A stretch of DNA of 50,863 nucleotides, taken from JAGOEF01 sp029564465 (GTDB lineage: Bacteria > Bacteroidota > Bacteroidia > Bacteroidales > ML635J-15). Each line of letters begins with the position of its first letter. Within the stretch, counting starts at the first letter, position 1. Location: positions 1 through 50,863 of the forward strand of contig JAKQPY010000120.1 of NCBI GenBank assembly GCA_029564465.1, in the 5' to 3' direction. Below, in pieces: positions 9,308-18,795 of this stretch. The position numbers and the translations under genes are program-made. The notes under the pieces are model-generated. The model did not search any database. It saw only the letters and a list, made by a program, of their open reading frames with translations, and was not told where the DNA came from.

Positions 9308-10600
9308 ATGAAAACACAGCTTCCTTTAATTCAACATGCCGACCTCAAAGACAAAGTCGTGCTCGTTCGCGTTGATCATAACGTAGTAAAAAAGGGTGAA
9401 ATTCATGACCCATACCGCATCGATGCCACCTTTGGAACCCTGTTTCACATCCTTGCCAAAGGGGGAAAAATAATTCTCATGACTCATGTGGGTCGTCCCA
9501 AAGATAAGAAAACGGGTAACATCGTACTCAGCGATGATTCTTCGGTGCAGGCCATTGTTGAATATCTGCAAAACAAACTTCACGTAAAAATCAAGGTTCC
9601 CGAATTTTACGCCCACAACGGAAACGGATATCTAGGCATCGAAACCAGTGTGAACCACCTGATACGTGAACTGCGCAACCGCGAAATCGATATGGTGTAT
9701 CTGCCCAACACCCGCTGGTTTGTGGGTGAGGAAGCCAAAGATGATGCGGCAGAGCGTTTGGCAAATCAACTTGCCGGGTTGGCCGACATTTACGTGAATG
9801 ATGCTTTTGGGTCGTGGCAGGCCCATGCCTCTACAGTACGCATCAGCCATTATCTGCCATCGTATGCCGGCTTTCTGTTGCAAAAGGAAATTGAAAATCT
9901 CGACCGTATTTACGAAGCCCGCAAACCCATGGTATCGGTGGTGGCCGGTAGTAAATTCGACACCAAAATCGACTCGCTGTATGCGCTTCTCGATAAGTCG
10001 GACTATCTGGTGCTGGGCGGTGTAATCTATAATGCATACCTCGCGGCCAAATACGGCTTCAGGATAAAGGGTCTGGATGAGGACGACGTGAAACTGGCTG
10101 CAATGTTTGTTGATAAGGCAAAGCAATATGGTGACAAGTTGGTTGAACTGCCCTATATTGTTGAGTCTGACAGTATTGAAGGCAAGTTTGACGGGCAGTA
10201 TCGCATTCATGACATCCGCACGCTTAAGGCCGGAACTGAGCTTAACTGGGTGCTTGATGTGGCGGCTGAGTCGTTCCATGATGCGCATGTTAAGGATGTG
10301 TTCCTCAAGGCGCAAACCATATTTGTTAATGCGGTGATGGGTTATACGCCCTACTTTAACGATGGTACGATTGCGCTCGACAGCCTTATTGACACCAACC
10401 TCGATGCCGTGAAACTCTATGGCGGCGGCGATACCATGCAGGAGCTCAAACGCCTGTTGCCCGGCCTGTATATTATGGCCCTCGACAGCCCGAAATATTA
10501 CATCTTCACGGGTGGTGGCGCGGTGCTCAAAGCCATCGAAAATGGTACCTACCTTGGCCTCGAACCGGTTAAAGCCCTTATTGATTGCAAGCTGGTGTAG
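9308..10600 (+). CDS. pgk: Divergent phosphoglycerate kinase
   Basis: A 430-residue protein with the overall PGK plan: RVDHN at 21-25, HVGRP at 60-64, LPNTRWF near 132, VNDAFG near 163, AGSKFDTK at 213-220, GGGDT at 372-376 and TGGGA at 401-405. PGK interconverts 1,3-bisphosphoglycerate and 3-phosphoglycerate with ADP/ATP. Several normally invariant positions differ. RVDFNVP is RVDHNVV. The HRAHAS basic-patch motif reads WQAHAS, so an Arg that contacts 3-phosphoglycerate is Gln 171. The nucleotide-site GP-M/T-G-FE segment reads NAVMGYTPYF. It may be a specialised paralogue or the cell's only PGK; the window cannot decide. It is monocistronic by spacing and divergent from the radical SAM gene. 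Confidence 0.75.
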   Translation: MKTQLPLIQHADLKDKVVLVRVDHNVVKKGEIHDPYRIDATFGTLFHILAKGGKIILMTHVGRPKDKKTGNIVLSDDSSVQAIVEYLQNKLHVKIKVPEFYAHNGNGYLGIETSVNHLIRELRNREIDMVYLPNTRWFVGEEAKDDAAERLANQLAGLADIYVNDAFGSWQAHASTVRISHYLPSYAGFLLQKEIENLDRIYEARKPMVSVVAGSKFDTKIDSLYALLDKSDYLVLGGVIYNAYLAAKYGFRIKGLDEDDVKLAAMFVDKAKQYGDKLVELPYIVESDSIEGKFDGQYRIHDIRTLKAGTELNWVLDVAAESFHDAHVKDVFLKAQTIFVNAVMGYTPYFNDGTIALDSLIDTNLDAVKLYGGGDTMQELKRLLPGLYIMALDSPKYYIFTGGGAVLKAIENGTYLGLEPVKALIDCKLV

Positions 10601-10753
10601 GCGGGCGAAAAGGTTTAGCTTTGGTTTGTAAGTATTTCCGTTGTTGGAAACTTTGGAAAAGCGAAATTCCATTCAATTAAAAATCAAACTTCCCATGTTG
10701 AAATCTTCAAATCCCAATCGACTTTTTTATTATTTTAGCTGAAAATCTGAACC

Positions 10754-13700
10754 GTGAAAAACCGCCTTAGCATATTCTTCATTTTCATCTGTATTTCCTT
10801 GTCCTCGTTCGCCCAGCCCTATGGCAACGAATGGATTAACTATAACCAGAAATACTTCAGGATAATGGTGCATGCCGATGGCATCTACCGTGTTTCTTAC
10901 AACCAGCTCCTCACTGCCGGTGTCCCCGCCGACCAGATTGATCCCCGAAATATTCAACTGTTTTATCAGGGCGAAGAGCAATACATTTACATAAAGGGAG
11001 AGGGTAGCTCGGGCATTTTTGACCCTGACAGCTATATTGAGTTCTATGCCCGGCGTAACCGTGCCGGCATCGATTCGCTCGTGTATCTGACGCCTTCCGA
11101 AATGGTAAACCCTGATCATAGCTTATTCACCGACACTTCGGCCTACTTCCTCACCTGGAACACATCAACCACGAACCGCAGGCTGCAGCTCGAAACCGAT
11201 GTCAACTTTGCCGCTTATACTGCCAATCAACCCGCTTACATCTGGCGTACCGTGCGTATCAACTATACCACTACCTACGTAAAAGGTTCTACCCGCTGCA
11301 TCTATGGTGATGGCGAAGGCTGGTTCGACAGCGAAATATTCAGAAATCACCATCCCGATGGTGATCTTGTGGTTGATAAAACCATTCCCACTCCACAGGT
11401 CCATTATGGTGGTCCACCGACCACACTGCAGACTGCTGTGGTTGGATATGCCGCCAGCAAGCCCGACAACTATTATCCCCATCACCTGAAGGTATCGGTA
11501 TCGGGAAATGTCATTATAGAAAAGCTTTTCACCGGTTACGAGCATGCCCTGGGCAATGCCACACTCAATACTTCTTCGCTGGGCACACAACTTGTGCTGC
11601 GCTACACTGCCAATGACGAAACTGTTCCCGATGTACCCGACCAAATGGTGGTATCCTTCGTATCGCTGCGCTATCCTCACACCTTAAACCTCGAAAACAC
11701 CGGCTATTTCGAGTTCGAAGTGCCCGTTGGAAGTGGGGCTAAACAACTCGTGTCGCTTTCCGGGTTATCCACATCCGACAACAATAACGTTGTTTTCTAT
11801 GACCTCAGCAACCACCGGCGCATCACCGTGCAATACCAGTCGGCTGCGTGGAAACTACTGTTGCCAGAGACCGGTGAGACCCGTCGCTGTGTTATCGCAT
11901 CATCCGAATCCATTCTTCAGGTGGATGCCATCCGCAGGGTTTCGTCCACCGACCGATTTACCGATTACCAGGCTGCTTATCCGGCTGCCGAATTTCTTAT
12001 GGTAGCCCATGAGAGTGTGTGGACTTCGGCACAGCAATATGCAACCTATCGTTCAGCACAGGGTAATTCGGTTGCTCTGGCCGATATCAGTCAACTGTAC
12101 GATCAGTTTGCCTATGGTGTGCAGAAACATCCGCTGTCGGTTACCAATTTTTGCAACTACATGGTACCAGAAGGTTCGCCCCATCAGGCTTTTCTGTTTT
12201 TGTTCGGCAAATCGGTCAATTCGGCCGATATGCGCAACTCGGCAACCAATTATGCCAAATGTATGGTTCCATCGTTTGGATATCCGGCTTCCGATAACCT
12301 GTTTACCACCGCTGCCGGTGGTACTGCTTTTGCGCCCCGTCTTGCCACCGGGCGTATCTGTGTGAACAACAATGCCGAGGGTCAGCTCTATTTGGCCAAA
12401 GTAATTGAGCACGAAAGCAATTTGCCGGCTGAATGGATGAAAAACGTGCTTCACTTTGGTGGAGGGGCTACAACCTCGGAGCAAAGTAGTTTTGCCAATT
12501 ACCTTGCATCATACGAAAATATTATCGAAGATACCCTATTCGGGGCTTATGTAAGTACATTCCTAAAAAACAGCTCAACCCCGGTGCAAATCACACTGAG
12601 CGATTCTGTTGCCGGACTCATTAACCACGGAGTCAGCCTGATGACCTTTTTTGGACACGCTTCAGCAGGTGGCTTCGACCAAAGCATCGACAACCCTGAA
12701 AATTACACGAATCAGGGGAGATACCCCTTCGTGCTGGCTAACTCATGTTTTGCCGGTGATATTCATTTGGCGGCATCTCAAAGTACCAGTGAGGACTGGG
12801 TGCTTACAGCCAACCGCGGCGCCATTGCCTTTTTAGCTTCGGTAGGAGAGGGCATTCCAAATTATCTTAACCTTTTCTCGACCAATCTTTATCAGGAGAT
12901 GGCCTCACAATCGTATGGACAACCATTTGGTTTGCAAATCAAGAAAACCATCGAAACCATTCAAGAGGGCAACCTTGACAATGTACGTCTCGAGATTACC
13001 TGTCACGAATTTACCTTGCATGGCGATCCATTGCTCGCTGTGAACGCCTTCGATTTGCCTGACCTAACGCCAAAAGTGTCTGACATTGCCTTTTTCCCCA
13101 ACGAAATCAGCACGGCTATTGATAGTTTCGATGTGCGCATTGTTATCACCAACATAGGACGCGCCACCCACGAAGATTTCACAGTTACCGTCAAGCGTAC
13201 CTATGCCGACAATTCCGAAACCGAGCATATAGTTGGACTTCAGGGTTGTTTGTACCGTGATACCATTGTGCTCACCCTGCCCGTTGATCTTATTAAAGGT
13301 CCGGGTATGAACCATATCAGTATTTACGCTGATGCCATGAATTCGGTCAACGAACTCAATGAAGTCAATAACTTTGCAGGACTCGATTTTCTGATTCGAT
13401 CCAGCGATCTCATTCCTGTTTGGCCCCACGAGTTTGCCATTGTGCCCGACAACCAGATATCATTGATAGCCTCGACCGGTGACCCATTTTTGCAGCCTGC
13501 CCTCTATCTGTTTCAACTCGATACTACCGACACATTCAACAGTGTAGCAGGGAATCCACTTCACGAGTATTCGGTAACGGCTCCGGGTGGTATCATCTCG
13601 TGGCAACTGCCGTTTCAGCTTACCGACAGCACCGTGTATTACTGGCGTATTGCCCGTCACCATAACATTGCCGATAGCATCATCTGGAAGGAAAGTTCGT

Positions 13701-15781
13701 TTATATATATTCCGGGTAAAGAAGGCTGGAGTCAGGCACATTTCTATCAGTTTAAAAATGATGATTACCGATTTGTAGAATATAACCGGCCTCAGCAGCA
13801 GTTCGATTTTTCGCTTATTGCCCGCCTGTTACAAGTATACAATCAGCGTTATGTCGGTTCTTCCACCTATTCGGATGTACGGTTTACGATTGATGGCGCA
13901 GTAAACAACGGTTTTGGTGACCATGGCTGCTGTGGAAACCGCCCTGCGGTGATGGTGGCCGTTATTGATCCTGTGAGCTTGCTGGCATGGCCATCCGACA
14001 TTCACGATTATGGGCACCGTAATTATCCTGAATGCGGCAGCAGTGGCAGGCCCAACTATTATTTCGTGTTCAGTTCGGGTTTTGGCAACGAATTTTATGA
14101 GCAGGACATCCAGAATATGTATGCTATGCTGCATGATGTTCCCGATGGTAACTATATTCTCGTATATTCGTGGACCAATGCTTATTTTGAGCAGTGGCCC
14201 GAAAATGTATTGGCAGGCTTTGAGGCTTTGGGAGCAGTGAACATCCGCAACATTTCGAACAGTCAGGCATATATTTTCTTCACACGAAAAGGGTTTTCCT
14301 CCTACTCACAAGAGTGGTACAGTAATGCCGAAACCCCTGCCTGTCATGCCGAAATTAAACTATACACCGATTTTTACTACGGAAACATCAGCAGTAAAAT
14401 CATAGGCCCGGCCTCGCAGTGGAATTCGTTTCACTGGAATGCAGAGAACATGGAAAGCCCCAGTTACGACAGTGTTTCACTGAGCATTACGGGTTTGGAT
14501 GTCACAGGAAACGAGCATTTGCTCATCGATGCCATTCAACCCGGAACATACGATGTTTACAATCTGGGTGAGCAAATCGATTATCAGCAGTACCCATACC
14601 TTAAACTAGATTTCTACACCCGCGACGACACTGCCAAAACACCCGCCCAGTTAGTAAAGTGGCAGCTTACCTACGATGGTGTGCCCGAAACTGCCCTGAA
14701 TCCGGCCGATGGTTTCAGTTTTTGTTGTGATACCCTCGATGAGGGTGACGAAATGGTTTTTGCCATAGCAACCAGAAACCTGAGCCATTACCCGATGGAC
14801 AGCCTACTGGTGAAGTATTGGGTGGTAAACAGCAACAACGAATACATTCCTGTTTCACAGAAACGACTGCGCCCACACCCTGCCGGCGATGTAATTGTCG
14901 ATACGGTGCGACTTTCTACATTGGGGATGAGTGGGTTGAACAGTATCTGGGTCGAATACAATCCTGTGGTAGAAACAACAGGAGCCTACGACCAGCCGGA
15001 ACAGTACCATTTCAACAATATTGCCCAGAAGTTTTTCTATGTGCTTACTGATAACGTAAACCCTCTGCTCGACGTCGCTTTCGATGGTGTTCACATTATG
15101 GATGGGGATCTGATTTCGGCGCGCCCCGAAATCCTTATAAGTCTGAAAGATGAAAACAAATACCTTGAACTCAACGATACTTCGGTGTTCCGGATTTACC
15201 TTACCGACCTGAGCAGTGGGATTGAACGCCGTATATATTTTGGTGCCGCAGCTGCTGATTATACCATGAACTGGGTTCCGGCTGAATTGCCCGATAACTC
15301 GTGTAAAATCTATTTCAACCCGATTTTCACGAATGACGGACAATACCGATTGCGTATACAGGCTACCGATATGTCGGGCAACGAGTCGGGCAGCTACGAT
15401 TATGCTATTAGTTTTGAGGTAATCACTGCGTCATCAATCACCAATATGCTCAACTATCCCAATCCGTTCAGCACATCAACGCGTTTTGTCTTTGAACTTA
15501 CAGGCTCAGAAATACCCGACGATTTCAGCATCGAAATCTTTACGGTAACAGGCAAGTTGGTTAAGGTTATCGACCTTGCTGAACTTGGAGGTATTCATAT
15601 TGGCCGTAATATCACCGACTATGCCTGGGATGGTACCGACATGTATGGTGACCGACTGGCCAATGGGGTGTATTTCTACCGTGTGAAAGCGCGAATTAAC
15701 CGGCAATCTGTCGATCACCGGCAATCGGGTGCTGATGCTTACTGGAAGCACGAAACCGGAAAAATGTACCTGTTACGCTAA
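10754..15781 (+). CDS. porU2: Putative T9SS sortase PorU2 (gingipain-like C25 family)
   Basis: A 1675-residue exported protein with a signal peptide (MKNRLSIFFIFICISLSSFAQ) from a GTG start at 10754. The N-terminal block (WINYNQKYFRIMV, GIYRVSY, FYARRNRAGIDS) is typical of the PorU family. Residues of about 410-770 form a C25 peptidase domain with the likely dyad His 635 (FFGHAS) and Cys 665 (LANSCFAGD). PorU-type sortases remove the C-terminal signal of T9SS cargo and attach cargo to lipopolysaccharide; PorU2 is the larger paralogue of less defined role. Middle regions are beta-sandwich-like, with CARDB-like segments near 775-880. The C-terminal part (MLNYPNPFSTSTRFVFEL ... WDGTDMYGDRLANGVYFYRV) is FlgD-like. 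The gene stands alone and ends in a terminator. Confidence 0.85.
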   Translation: MKNRLSIFFIFICISLSSFAQPYGNEWINYNQKYFRIMVHADGIYRVSYNQLLTAGVPADQIDPRNIQLFYQGEEQYIYIKGEGSSGIFDPDSYIEFYARRNRAGIDSLVYLTPSEMVNPDHSLFTDTSAYFLTWNTSTTNRRLQLETDVNFAAYTANQPAYIWRTVRINYTTTYVKGSTRCIYGDGEGWFDSEIFRNHHPDGDLVVDKTIPTPQVHYGGPPTTLQTAVVGYAASKPDNYYPHHLKVSVSGNVIIEKLFTGYEHALGNATLNTSSLGTQLVLRYTANDETVPDVPDQMVVSFVSLRYPHTLNLENTGYFEFEVPVGSGAKQLVSLSGLSTSDNNNVVFYDLSNHRRITVQYQSAAWKLLLPETGETRRCVIASSESILQVDAIRRVSSTDRFTDYQAAYPAAEFLMVAHESVWTSAQQYATYRSAQGNSVALADISQLYDQFAYGVQKHPLSVTNFCNYMVPEGSPHQAFLFLFGKSVNSADMRNSATNYAKCMVPSFGYPASDNLFTTAAGGTAFAPRLATGRICVNNNAEGQLYLAKVIEHESNLPAEWMKNVLHFGGGATTSEQSSFANYLASYENIIEDTLFGAYVSTFLKNSSTPVQITLSDSVAGLINHGVSLMTFFGHASAGGFDQSIDNPENYTNQGRYPFVLANSCFAGDIHLAASQSTSEDWVLTANRGAIAFLASVGEGIPNYLNLFSTNLYQEMASQSYGQPFGLQIKKTIETIQEGNLDNVRLEITCHEFTLHGDPLLAVNAFDLPDLTPKVSDIAFFPNEISTAIDSFDVRIVITNIGRATHEDFTVTVKRTYADNSETEHIVGLQGCLYRDTIVLTLPVDLIKGPGMNHISIYADAMNSVNELNEVNNFAGLDFLIRSSDLIPVWPHEFAIVPDNQISLIASTGDPFLQPALYLFQLDTTDTFNSVAGNPLHEYSVTAPGGIISWQLPFQLTDSTVYYWRIARHHNIADSIIWKESSFIYIPGKEGWSQAHFYQFKNDDYRFVEYNRPQQQFDFSLIARLLQVYNQRYVGSSTYSDVRFTIDGAVNNGFGDHGCCGNRPAVMVAVIDPVSLLAWPSDIHDYGHRNYPECGSSGRPNYYFVFSSGFGNEFYEQDIQNMYAMLHDVPDGNYILVYSWTNAYFEQWPENVLAGFEALGAVNIRNISNSQAYIFFTRKGFSSYSQEWYSNAETPACHAEIKLYTDFYYGNISSKIIGPASQWNSFHWNAENMESPSYDSVSLSITGLDVTGNEHLLIDAIQPGTYDVYNLGEQIDYQQYPYLKLDFYTRDDTAKTPAQLVKWQLTYDGVPETALNPADGFSFCCDTLDEGDEMVFAIATRNLSHYPMDSLLVKYWVVNSNNEYIPVSQKRLRPHPAGDVIVDTVRLSTLGMSGLNSIWVEYNPVVETTGAYDQPEQYHFNNIAQKFFYVLTDNVNPLLDVAFDGVHIMDGDLISARPEILISLKDENKYLELNDTSVFRIYLTDLSSGIERRIYFGAAAADYTMNWVPAELPDNSCKIYFNPIFTNDGQYRLRIQATDMSGNESGSYDYAISFEVITASSITNMLNYPNPFSTSTRFVFELTGSEIPDDFSIEIFTVTGKLVKVIDLAELGGIHIGRNITDYAWDGTDMYGDRLANGVYFYRVKARINRQSVDHRQSGADAYWKHETGKMYLLR

Positions 15782-15815
15782 AAAAAAAAGCACCGTTGAA
15801 GGCGCTTTTTTTTGC
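15782..15815. terminator. Bidirectional hairpin terminator
   Basis: An A-run, the arm GCACC, a GTTGAA loop, the arm GGCGC and a T-run form a stem with one A-C mismatch, flanked by A8+ and T8. It begins at the base after the sortase stop codon and reads equally well on the minus strand, where it would end the nucleotide-sugar dehydrogenase transcript whose stop is at 15828. Confidence 0.75.
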
Positions 15816-15827
15816 TTTTTTGTTTGT

Positions 15828-17123
15828 TTAGAGGGTCCAGTGAGCAATGTTCTTAATCTTTCCCCTGTAAATTCCTTTAATATCCATAATCAAACCGCGC
15901 TCTTTAAGTAATCCGGCGAAGAAGTCTTCGGTAAGGGTTTTATATTTGGCATGATTTACGGCAACAATTACGGCATCATATTTCCCGGTAGGCTCATCTA
16001 CCATCTTCAGGCCATATTCCTCTTCCACTTCGTGTTTGCTGGCATAGCAGTCCACCACTTCGTATTTCACATTATATTTGCTGAGTTCTTTCAGAATATC
16101 AACCACACGTGAATTCCTGATGTCGGTAACATCTTCTTTAAAGGTAACACCCATTACCAGCACACGCGAATTGGTTATTTCTTTACCCATGGCAATAATT
16201 TTCTTCACGGTCTGTTCTGCCACGTAAGCACCCATACCGTCGTTTATTGCACGCCCCGAGTTTATCATGCGGGCATGGTAACCAAGTTCTTTTGCTTTAT
16301 GCAGCAGATAGTACGGGTCAACACCAATGCAATGGCCGCCCACTAGTCCGGGGATAAACTTCAGAAAATTCCACTTGGTTCCGGCAGCTTCGAGTACTTC
16401 GTAAGTATTGATGCCCATGATATGGAAAATCATCGACAATTCGTTCATCAGGGCAATGTTTACATCGCGCTGTGTGTTTTCAATAATTTTTGCAGCTTCG
16501 GCAACCTTAATACACGAAGCACGGTGAACGCCGGCTTTAATAACGATTTCGTAAACCTTAGCCACATTTTCTGCCGACTCAGCATCGCATCCCGAAACCA
16601 CTTTGGTTATGCTAACCAGGGTATGTTCTTTATCGCCCGGGTTGATCCTTTCGGGTGAGTATCCAACTTTAAAATCTTCGATATATTTCAGTCCGCTCAT
16701 TTTTTCGAGAACCGGCACACAATCTTCTTCGGTACAGCCCGGATATACGGTCGATTCATACACCACATAATCGCCTTTTTTCAGAATCTTTCCGACGGTT
16801 TCGCTGGCTTTAATAACGGGAGTAAGGTCGGGAAGGTTATGGTCGTCAATAGGAGTAGGTACAGCCACAATATGAAAATGAGCACCACGCAAATCTTCGG
16901 GATTGGCGGTAAATAAAATATCGCATCCTTCGAAAGCTTCGGGCGGAAGTTCGTTGCTTGGGTCTATACCCTTTTTCATCAGCTCAACCCTGTCAGGTTT
17001 TATGTCGAAACCAATAACGGGAACGTGTTTGGCAAATTCAAGGGCAATGGGTAATCCAACATATCCCAACCCGATTACCGAAACTTTTTTCTCTTTTTTA
17101 ATGATGTCTTGATACATATTCAT
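15828..17123 (-). CDS. UDP-N-acetylhexosamine 6-dehydrogenase (WbpA/TviB-type)
   Basis: A 431-residue nucleotide-sugar dehydrogenase. The Rossmann motif VIGLGYVGLPIALEF starts near residue 15; VAVPTPID, YESTVYPGCTEE and GYSPERINPGDKEH follow, and the catalytic Cys 265 lies in GGHCIGVDPYYL. The family oxidises C6 of a UDP-sugar to the uronic acid with two NAD+. The sequence type matches the UDP-GlcNAc/UDP-GalNAc branch (WbpA, WbpO, TviB) rather than UDP-glucose enzymes. Association with WbpB- and WbpD-like genes supports UDP-GlcNAc as substrate. A TACATTTG box at 17158-17165 (minus strand) in the 58-bp gap after the upstream gene suggests it also has its own promoter. Confidence 0.88.
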   Translation of the reverse strand: MNMYQDIIKKEKKVSVIGLGYVGLPIALEFAKHVPVIGFDIKPDRVELMKKGIDPSNELPPEAFEGCDILFTANPEDLRGAHFHIVAVPTPIDDHNLPDLTPVIKASETVGKILKKGDYVVYESTVYPGCTEEDCVPVLEKMSGLKYIEDFKVGYSPERINPGDKEHTLVSITKVVSGCDAESAENVAKVYEIVIKAGVHRASCIKVAEAAKIIENTQRDVNIALMNELSMIFHIMGINTYEVLEAAGTKWNFLKFIPGLVGGHCIGVDPYYLLHKAKELGYHARMINSGRAINDGMGAYVAEQTVKKIIAMGKEITNSRVLVMGVTFKEDVTDIRNSRVVDILKELSKYNVKYEVVDCYASKHEVEEEYGLKMVDEPTGKYDAVIVAVNHAKYKTLTEDFFAGLLKERGLIMDIKGIYRGKIKNIAHWTL

Positions 17124-17181
17124 GAGTTGTTAAAAAAATAACAGAAAAATTGTTGTGCAAATGTATTATTTAATTTGGGTT

Positions 17182-18141
17182 CTAAACATGATTTTTTTCA
17201 GATAATATCGGATGATAATCACCGGATAATCCTATTGCAGGAGTGTTCCGTATTTTATAAACGGCATCTATGCAAGGCAGGGCTTCAGTTACTCTAAAAC
17301 CTTTTTTGTTGAGGATATTTTGATAACTGATGGTGTGTAAATCGGTAAAGCCTTCGCTGAACTCGATTTCGCGGTTTCCAACCGTAATCGAACGATAGGT
17401 CCGTTGGCCTTTGGCTTTCACCGAGGCCGGTATATCGTTGTAGTCGATACTAAGGAACCACCGTACCCTGGCTTTCTTTAGTTGCAGAAATCCGGCGGCT
17501 TTATGGGTTTCGCTGATATGAACCACGCTGTGTTCAATGCTCCCGAATATCCACATCAACATGTCGAAGAAATGAACGCCAATGTTGGTAGCCACACCTC
17601 CCGATTTTTCGGAGCTCCCTTTCCAGCTGTAATCGTACCATTTACCACGACTGGTAATATACGCCAGATCGATATCGTAAATTTTACCTGAAGTGTCGGC
17701 ATCAATTTCGTTTTTCAGGGCAATAATGGCCGGATGAAGCCTGAGTTGCAGTATATTATAAATGTTACACCCACTTTCGGTTTCCATTTTTTCGAGTGCC
17801 TCGATATTCCAGGGGTTCAGCACCAGAGGCTTTTCGCAAATGGCATGGGCGCGGTTGCGCAGGGCAAACCTGATGTGTGAATCGTGCAGGTAGTTGGGTG
17901 AGCAGATGCTGACGTAATCAATTTTCCGGTCGGTGTACCTTAGCCGGTCAATGTGCCTTTCGAAGCGCTCGAATTCGTAAAAGAACTCGGCTTCCGGAAA
18001 GTAGGAGTCCAAATAACCAACGCAATCGAATTTATCGAGGCACGAAATCAGGTTATTGCCGGTTTCTTTAATCGCTTTCACATGCCGAGGGGCAATATAT
18101 CCTGCAACACCAACCAGTGCAAAGTTTTTAGGTTCACTCAT
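17182..18141 (-). CDS. Gfo/Idh/MocA oxidoreductase, WbpB/WlbA-like
   Basis: A 319-residue NAD-dependent oxidoreductase: N-terminal Rossmann segment FALVGVAGYIAPRHVKAIKE, VSICSPNYLHDSHI, and the family EKP motif in AHAICEKPLVLNPWNIEAL. In the UDP-GlcNAc(3NAc)A pathway, WbpB/WlbA oxidises C3 of UDP-N-acetylglucosaminuronic acid so that an aminotransferase can add nitrogen there. Its ATG overlaps the stop of the acetyltransferase gene (ATGA, 4 bp), indicating translational coupling. Assignment to this pathway comes from family resemblance plus neighbours. Confidence 0.82.
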   Translation of the reverse strand: MSEPKNFALVGVAGYIAPRHVKAIKETGNNLISCLDKFDCVGYLDSYFPEAEFFYEFERFERHIDRLRYTDRKIDYVSICSPNYLHDSHIRFALRNRAHAICEKPLVLNPWNIEALEKMETESGCNIYNILQLRLHPAIIALKNEIDADTSGKIYDIDLAYITSRGKWYDYSWKGSSEKSGGVATNIGVHFFDMLMWIFGSIEHSVVHISETHKAAGFLQLKKARVRWFLSIDYNDIPASVKAKGQRTYRSITVGNREIEFSEGFTDLHTISYQNILNKKGFRVTEALPCIDAVYKIRNTPAIGLSGDYHPILSEKNHV

Positions 18142-18725
18142 GATTTCTGTATTTTTCTTACAACGCCGTTTTCTAACCGATACTCTTCATGGCTTTCGGG
18201 ACAGAATGCCACCCCGTTTGCATCGAACTTCAGTTTATGGCCATATTCGCTCATCCACCCGGTCTGACGTGCAGGGTTTCCCACAACGAGGGCGTAAGCA
18301 GGTACCGTTTTGGTTACTACAGCTCCGGCACCGATAAATGCAAATTCGCCGATATCGTGACCGCAGACAATGGTAGCGTTTGCGCCAATGCTGGCTCCTT
18401 TTTTAACGATGGTTCTTGCATATTGCCCGCGACGATTCACCGCGCTGCGTGGGTTCACCACGTTGGTAAACACCATCGACGGACCCAGAAAAACATCATC
18501 CTCGCAAATTACCCCTGTATATATCGACACATTGTTCTGCACCTTTACGTTGTTGCCCAACACCACTTCGGGCGACACAACCACGTTCTGTCCGATATTG
18601 CAGTTTTCGCCAATGGTACAGTGGCTCATGATATGCGAAAAATGCCAGATACGGGTTCCCTTACCAATGGTACAGTTTTCGTCAACCACAGCGGTTTCGT
18701 GCACTATATAGGGGCTGTCGCTCAT
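18138..18725 (-). CDS. Left-handed beta-helix N-acetyltransferase, WbpD-like
   Basis: A 195-residue acyltransferase built of hexapeptide repeats (for example CTIGKGTRIWHFSHI, CTIGENCNIGQN, ASIGANATIV). WbpD/WlbB enzymes acetylate the 3-amino group of UDP-GlcNAc3NA with acetyl-CoA to give the 2,3-diacetamido uronic acid used in O-antigens. The ATG at 18725 (MSDSPYIVHETAVVDE) starts exactly where the family starts; an in-frame GTG at 18749 would extend into a TATTTTTG promoter box (18739-18746, minus strand). It is the first gene of the three-gene unit 18725-15828. Confidence 0.85.
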   Translation of the reverse strand: MSDSPYIVHETAVVDENCTIGKGTRIWHFSHIMSHCTIGENCNIGQNVVVSPEVVLGNNVKVQNNVSIYTGVICEDDVFLGPSMVFTNVVNPRSAVNRRGQYARTIVKKGASIGANATIVCGHDIGEFAFIGAGAVVTKTVPAYALVVGNPARQTGWMSEYGHKLKFDANGVAFCPESHEEYRLENGVVRKIQKS

Positions 18726-18795
18726 AAAAAAGTTTTCACAAAAATACACGTTTTTCTGTAAAAGCGAAACTAAGTTTTTAGCGTAACAGTGTTAA

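Noticed and set aside
9632..10672. A 346-residue minus-strand ORF opposite the phosphoglycerate kinase gene
   Set aside because: Its composition (His/Ile/Val-rich, no motif) is that of an antisense shadow, and the plus-strand gene explains the region.
10601..10753. Riboswitch or terminator between pgk and porU2
   Set aside because: Only A/T-rich sequence with a weak TATTTTAG box at 10731-10738; no stable stem or conserved aptamer core was recognised.
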